The notes beneath the pieces are model-generated. The model saw only the letters and a program-made list of their open reading frames with translations. It had not been told where the DNA came from and made no database searches. The position numbers were made by a program, and so were the translations under genes. From Euperipatoides rowelli (taxonomy: Eukaryota; Onychophora; Udeonychophora; Euonychophora; Peripatopsidae), in NCBI GenBank assembly GCA_003024985.2, contig PXIH01S0032332.1: 10,291 nt of DNA. One strand, written 5' to 3'. Positions 7,546-10,291 of this stretch are shown one piece after another (position 1 is the first letter of the stretch; each line of letters opens with the position of its first letter).

Positions 7546-7690
7546 TTAAAATAAAATATCAATTATGATTTTATTTTTATAACCAATTTGAAATCGTTTA
7601 TTAATAAAATTAAAAAGTTCATAATAACAATCACATAACAAATGCAAAATTTCTTCATTATTACAACATTTACTATGAAGAGAGAGACTT
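7546..7690 (-). mobile_element. Third LINE relic: C-terminal zinc motif
   Basis: On the - strand a frame running from about 7685 to a TAA at 7546-7548 reads SLSLHSKCCNNEEILHLLCDCYYELF and continues for another 25 residues. KCCNNEEILHLLCDC (7627-7671) matches the Cys-rich C-terminal motif of LINE ORF2 proteins (pattern C-x2-C-[ND]-x-EE-x2-H-x4-C, here with one Cys displaced). The sequence differs from the CPLCDVYETINH motif of the large LINE, so it is a third element. Upstream coding sequence on this strand is frameshifted and is cut by the Helitron-like end at 7858. Confidence 0.5.
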
Positions 7691-7857
7691 GTGTATTAAA
7701 CTTATTAACAAGCAAGAGTTTGTAAAATGTGAATTATACAGAAATTTAAACAAGAAATCATATAAAATGTGTGGAACATAAAAATACTTTAAAATATTAT
7801 GACAATGATTAGTAGTGACATCCTTCTCTGAACACTTTCTATAAGATTTATATGATA

Positions 7858-7885
7858 CTAGCTTAAAGTACCCGGCTTTCCCGGT
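7858..7885 (-). other. Helitron-like 3' terminus: hairpin plus CTAG
   Basis: The + strand ACCCGGCTTTCCCGGT (7870-7885) folds with pairs A-T, C-G, C-G, a C/C mismatch, then G-C and G-C around a CTTT loop. On the - strand it is followed by ACTTTAAG and CTAG, with T next at 7857. Loss of about two bases from a longer perfect ACCCGG/CCGGGT stem would explain the mismatch. Confidence 0.6.
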
Positions 7886-7910
7886 CATTTTAGAAAATTT
7901 CTTCCTTTTT

Positions 7911-8503
7911 TTATCCTACCTACCTCCTTAATCCCCCCCTCCCTTCCTTAATCTCATCTTCAATCCCTCAGTCCCACCCTTTTACCATTAATCCCACCCT
8001 CACTTTCTTAATACTTTCCTCCCTCCATTAATCCCAACTTTACCTCTTATTCCCACCCTCTCTTCCTTAATCCCACCCTCTTTTATTACCTCCAACCTTT
8101 AATCCCTCCCTCCCTTAGCCCCTCCCTCACTTAATCCCTCCCTCCCTTAATAACTCCCTCACTTAATCCTTCCCTCCCTTAATCTCACCTTACCTTTCTT
8201 TATCTCACCATCCCTCTCTTAATCTCCCATACCCCTTTAATCCACCCTTCTCCCTTAATCCATCCTCCCTCCCTTACTCCCAGCTTCCTTCCATTAATCT
8301 CACCTTACCTCCCTTAATCCTACTATCCCTCCCTTAATCTAACATTCCCTCCTTCAATCTCACCTTCTCTCTCTTAATCCCACCTTTCTTCACTTAATTT
8401 CTACTCTCTTATCATAACCCTCCCTCACTCAATCTCTCCTTTAATCCTACCCTCATTCCCTTAATTACACCCTTCTCCCTTAATCCTTCCCTCATCCATC
8501 CAT
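7911..8503 (+). repeat. Pyrimidine-rich minisatellite built on TTAATCCC units of 16 and 20 bp
   Basis: About thirty degenerate units begin with TTAAT or a close variant. The short form is TTAATCCCTCCCTCCC (16 bp); the long form adds one four-base block to give about 20 bp, for example TTAATCCCACCCTCCCTTCC. Five 16-bp units follow each other exactly (starts 8099, 8115, 8131, 8147, 8163), and then units start at 8179, 8199 and 8219 in 20-bp steps. TTAATCC occurs thirteen times. Between 7894 and 8532 only three G bases occur on the + strand (7971, 8118, 8283), so the - strand is an unbroken G/A-rich strand. The array sits just inside the Helitron-like 3' hairpin. Confidence 0.9.
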
Positions 8504-9930
8504 TTTTTTCTTTTCCTTCTTTTATTCCTATTGTTAAAATAGTTAAAGATTGATATTTTATTTTAGGTTTTGTACATTTAGTGTGAATATTTTATTATTT
8601 TTTATATATACTGTTTTTTGGTATGTATAAACTATTTTTTTTAGTGTTAATCATTTTTTTGGGACATACTATATATTTTACATTTATATAATTTTATGTA
8701 GGCCTATATTTAATTTTACACAATTGAGATTTTCTTATATTTATTTAGTTTATAATTGAAAAAGTTTCGTTTTTTTTTTCTTTCTTTGTTTTTAAACACT
8801 TTATTGCCAATAGAATGATTCAATAATAAGAAAGAAAATCATATTAAAATTACAAAATTTACACTTTTTAAAATATTTTAACTATTTGATTTATTAATGA
8901 TTATATTGTAAACTTTATTATCATTAGATATTATTATATTTATATGGTGAATTTTTGTTATCTATTGTATTAATATATTACTGTACTAATTTTATGTATA
9001 ATAAATTATTGAAATAAATTTGATTTGTTTAAATTAAAAAAAAATCACAAAATTTACATTACCTAATGGTAAAATATTTATGAGGAGATAATATTATTTT
9101 CTGTTTCTTTAATACAATAGTTACATAACTTTGTAAATTTTTTGTTCTGTATTTCAATATACAGTAATAGTAGTTAATTTATAATTTTGTTGTCTTAGAA
9201 TTAAACTGTTATAGCATATTGTTTAAATCTTTTATTAATAAATGACCAAAGAAATATAATCTAACCTATATTATTTGCAACATAAAAATGTTGACAGACG
9301 ACATAATGTCGCTTTTTTTTAATAAATTTATCCATTATGTAATAGACTATAATATAACTTTTATCTTTGTAATACAAACAATCAAGTACAGTATACATAA
9401 ATCATACTTTAAACATCATAAAATCATAATAGAAAATAATTTTACATAATACTTCTTGAAAAATCCATAATTTGAAATATTAAAATCTGGCAAATATAGG
9501 CCTCCTGTACTTAATAGTTTATAGAACCTAGAAAGTCATCGTACTTATCGATTTTATTCTAAAGTTATTCTTTCACCTCCAAAATGTAATTGTTCAATAA
9601 TAGATTACTTTTTCATTAGATTCATTCTGATCTAATGTTTTATTCAAGCTTTATCCTCAATATTAAACACTTAATTCCCAATAGTAAAGTTTACACAATA
9701 TGATTGCACAGCCTGCCAAAATGTTTCACTTTAATTAAAGAAACTATAAGCTGTCGTGCTATTGGCAGCCTGCTTATGCTGAAGACATACTTATATATTT
9801 CTAGCTTTTATTTTAAAGTTATTGTACATTAAAAATGTGCATATGGTCTTATTATCTTAGTTTTTCGATATTAAATAACTATTGTAAATTTGGCAGATTT
9901 ATCTTGAGAGATGTGGAAGACATTTGCTGT
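8504..9930. other. AT-rich interior of the Helitron candidate, no gene
   Basis: There is no supported coding region. Small structures include a 22-bp direct repeat with 20 matches (TTAAACACTTTATTGCCAAT... at 8792-8813 and TTAAACACTTAATTCCCAAT... at 9663-9684), the palindrome CGACATAATGTCG (9299-9311) followed by a T8 run, and an 8-bp inverted repeat CATTAGAT/ATCTAATG (9614-9637). Confidence 0.4.
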
Positions 9931-9952
9931 ACAAACAAACAAACAAACAAAC
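9931..9952 (+). repeat. (CAAA)n microsatellite
   Basis: Five consecutive CAAA units lie between ACAAAC and CTTTTTCTTTT; on the - strand this is GTTTGTTTG. It marks the presumed 5' region of the Helitron candidate. Confidence 0.9.
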
Positions 9953-9970
9953 TTTTTCTTTTATATACTG

Positions 9971-10210
9971 TAATTATATAAAGTACTTCTGATTTTGGCC
10001 AGGGCCTATAAAATCTCTTATTTCCAAAAAAAAAAAAAATACTAAATAACATATACATTACTGTATTGTTTCTTAATATAAGTGGTGTATAAGTAGGCTG
10101 AATGTTAAGTTTATATTGCAAATTATTAAACCTAACAATCGATGCATATTATACATATGCGTTTGCTCTAATTACTTGTGATAATCAAAACAAATTGTGT
10201 AATCCTGTCT
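9971..10210. other. No gene recognised; contains an A13 run
   Basis: This is AT-rich DNA between the Helitron candidate and the SINE head. The A13 run at 10026-10038 could be the tail of a small + strand retroposed piece, but nothing upstream of it is recognisable. Confidence 0.3.
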
Positions 10211-10291
10211 CGGTTCTGTGGTCGAGCAGATTCGCTTGATGGACCGAAGGCATATGCTGAGGTGTACAGGTTCGTGCCTTGGCTTGGGCAG
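10211..10291 (+). repeat. tRNA-derived SINE head, cut by the window end
   Basis: TGGTCGAGCAG (10219-10229) matches the RNA polymerase III A box TRGYNNARNGG at all but one position, and GGTTCGTGCCT (10269-10279) matches the B box GGTTCGANNCC at 9 of 11. The 50-bp spacing is longer than in most tRNAs and, with the TGGTCGAGCAG form, fits descent from a class II tRNA (Ser or Leu type, with a long variable arm). No paired acceptor stem surrounds the boxes, so it is not a tRNA gene. Its GC content is clearly higher than its flank. The body and tail would lie beyond the window. Confidence 0.55.

Larger units (their letters stand above)
7858..9970 (-). mobile_element. Candidate non-autonomous Helitron
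   Basis: The - strand 3' end has the Helitron layout: a short GC hairpin (7870-7885), 8 bases, then CTAG (7861-7858), then a T from the target site. Helitrons characteristically end in a hairpin 8-12 bases before CTRR and insert between A and T. The CCGG-rich hairpin contrasts strongly with its AT-rich surroundings. The proposed 5' end, near 9970, lies about 20 bases beyond a (GTTT)n tract (9931-9952), a layout I remember from repetitive elements in other invertebrates; the required 5' TC is not clear, so this limit is provisional. There is no Rep nuclease or helicase frame, so the copy would depend on a helper element. The interior holds the large minisatellite (7911-8503) and AT-rich filler. 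Confidence 0.5.

Noticed and set aside
7673-7888. 71-codon - strand open frame starting MTGKAGYFKLV
   Set aside because: Its first codons are the Helitron-like hairpin and CTAG end, and the rest is out of frame with the LINE zinc motif. It is a chance frame across an insertion junction.
7911-8503. Possible CRISPR array
   Set aside because: Units are 16-20 bp, degenerate and joined without unique spacers, in animal-type DNA. It is a minisatellite.
9299-9318. CGACATAATGTCG plus T8 as a terminator
   Set aside because: There is no transcription unit ending here; the palindrome is short, and T runs are common throughout the window.
9879-10121. 80-codon - strand open frame
   Set aside because: It crosses the (CAAA)n microsatellite and the A13 run, giving FVCLFVQ and FFFF tracts. 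It resembles no protein and fits repeat translation.
10211-10291. Functional tRNA gene
   Set aside because: A and B boxes are present, but no acceptor stem pairs across them and no sensible anticodon arm is seen.

Overview
The window looks like gene-poor, strongly AT-rich nuclear DNA from an animal, most likely an invertebrate. I see no intact protein gene, no bacterial gene layout and no CRISPR array. It is a graveyard of mobile elements. I recognise at least three separate non-LTR (LINE) retrotransposon relics, one candidate non-autonomous Helitron carrying a large pyrimidine-rich minisatellite, a tRNA-Tyr-like half gene and the head of a tRNA-derived SINE. The species cannot be fixed from sequence alone. 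Two isolated N bases (5811, 6999) suggest a draft assembly.

Layout. Positions 1-383 hold two weak coding-like frames on the + strand. Positions 384-1403 hold nothing clear, apart from possible LINE 3' untranslated sequence. Positions 1404-5735 (- strand) hold a decayed but nearly complete LINE in the correct order: ORF1 with a gag-like region and CCHC-type knuckles; ORF2 with APE-like endonuclease motifs, a linker, reverse transcriptase, thumb and a C-terminal C-x2-C-x7-H-x4-C motif. ORF1 is interrupted by a 105-bp segment with GT...AG ends in phase 0, flanked by a 9-bp direct repeat. Positions 5934-5970 (- strand) resemble the 5' half of tRNA-Tyr. Positions 6508-7154 (+ strand) carry the reverse transcriptase of a second LINE, followed by two strong palindromes. 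Positions 7546-7690 (- strand) carry the C-terminal zinc motif of a third LINE.

Positions 7858 to about 9970 (- strand) look like a Helitron. There is a 3' hairpin followed by CTAG and then T, next to a roughly 590-bp minisatellite built from TTAA, TCCC and ACCC modules; a (CAAA)n tract lies near the presumed 5' end. The right edge (from about 10211) enters a tRNA-derived SINE on the + strand.

None of these pieces forms a working pathway. The LINE fragments have stops, frameshifts and lost catalytic residues, and the Helitron candidate has no Rep/helicase gene. The points most worth follow-up are the intron-like insertion in ORF1, the Helitron-plus-minisatellite composite and the tRNA-Tyr half.
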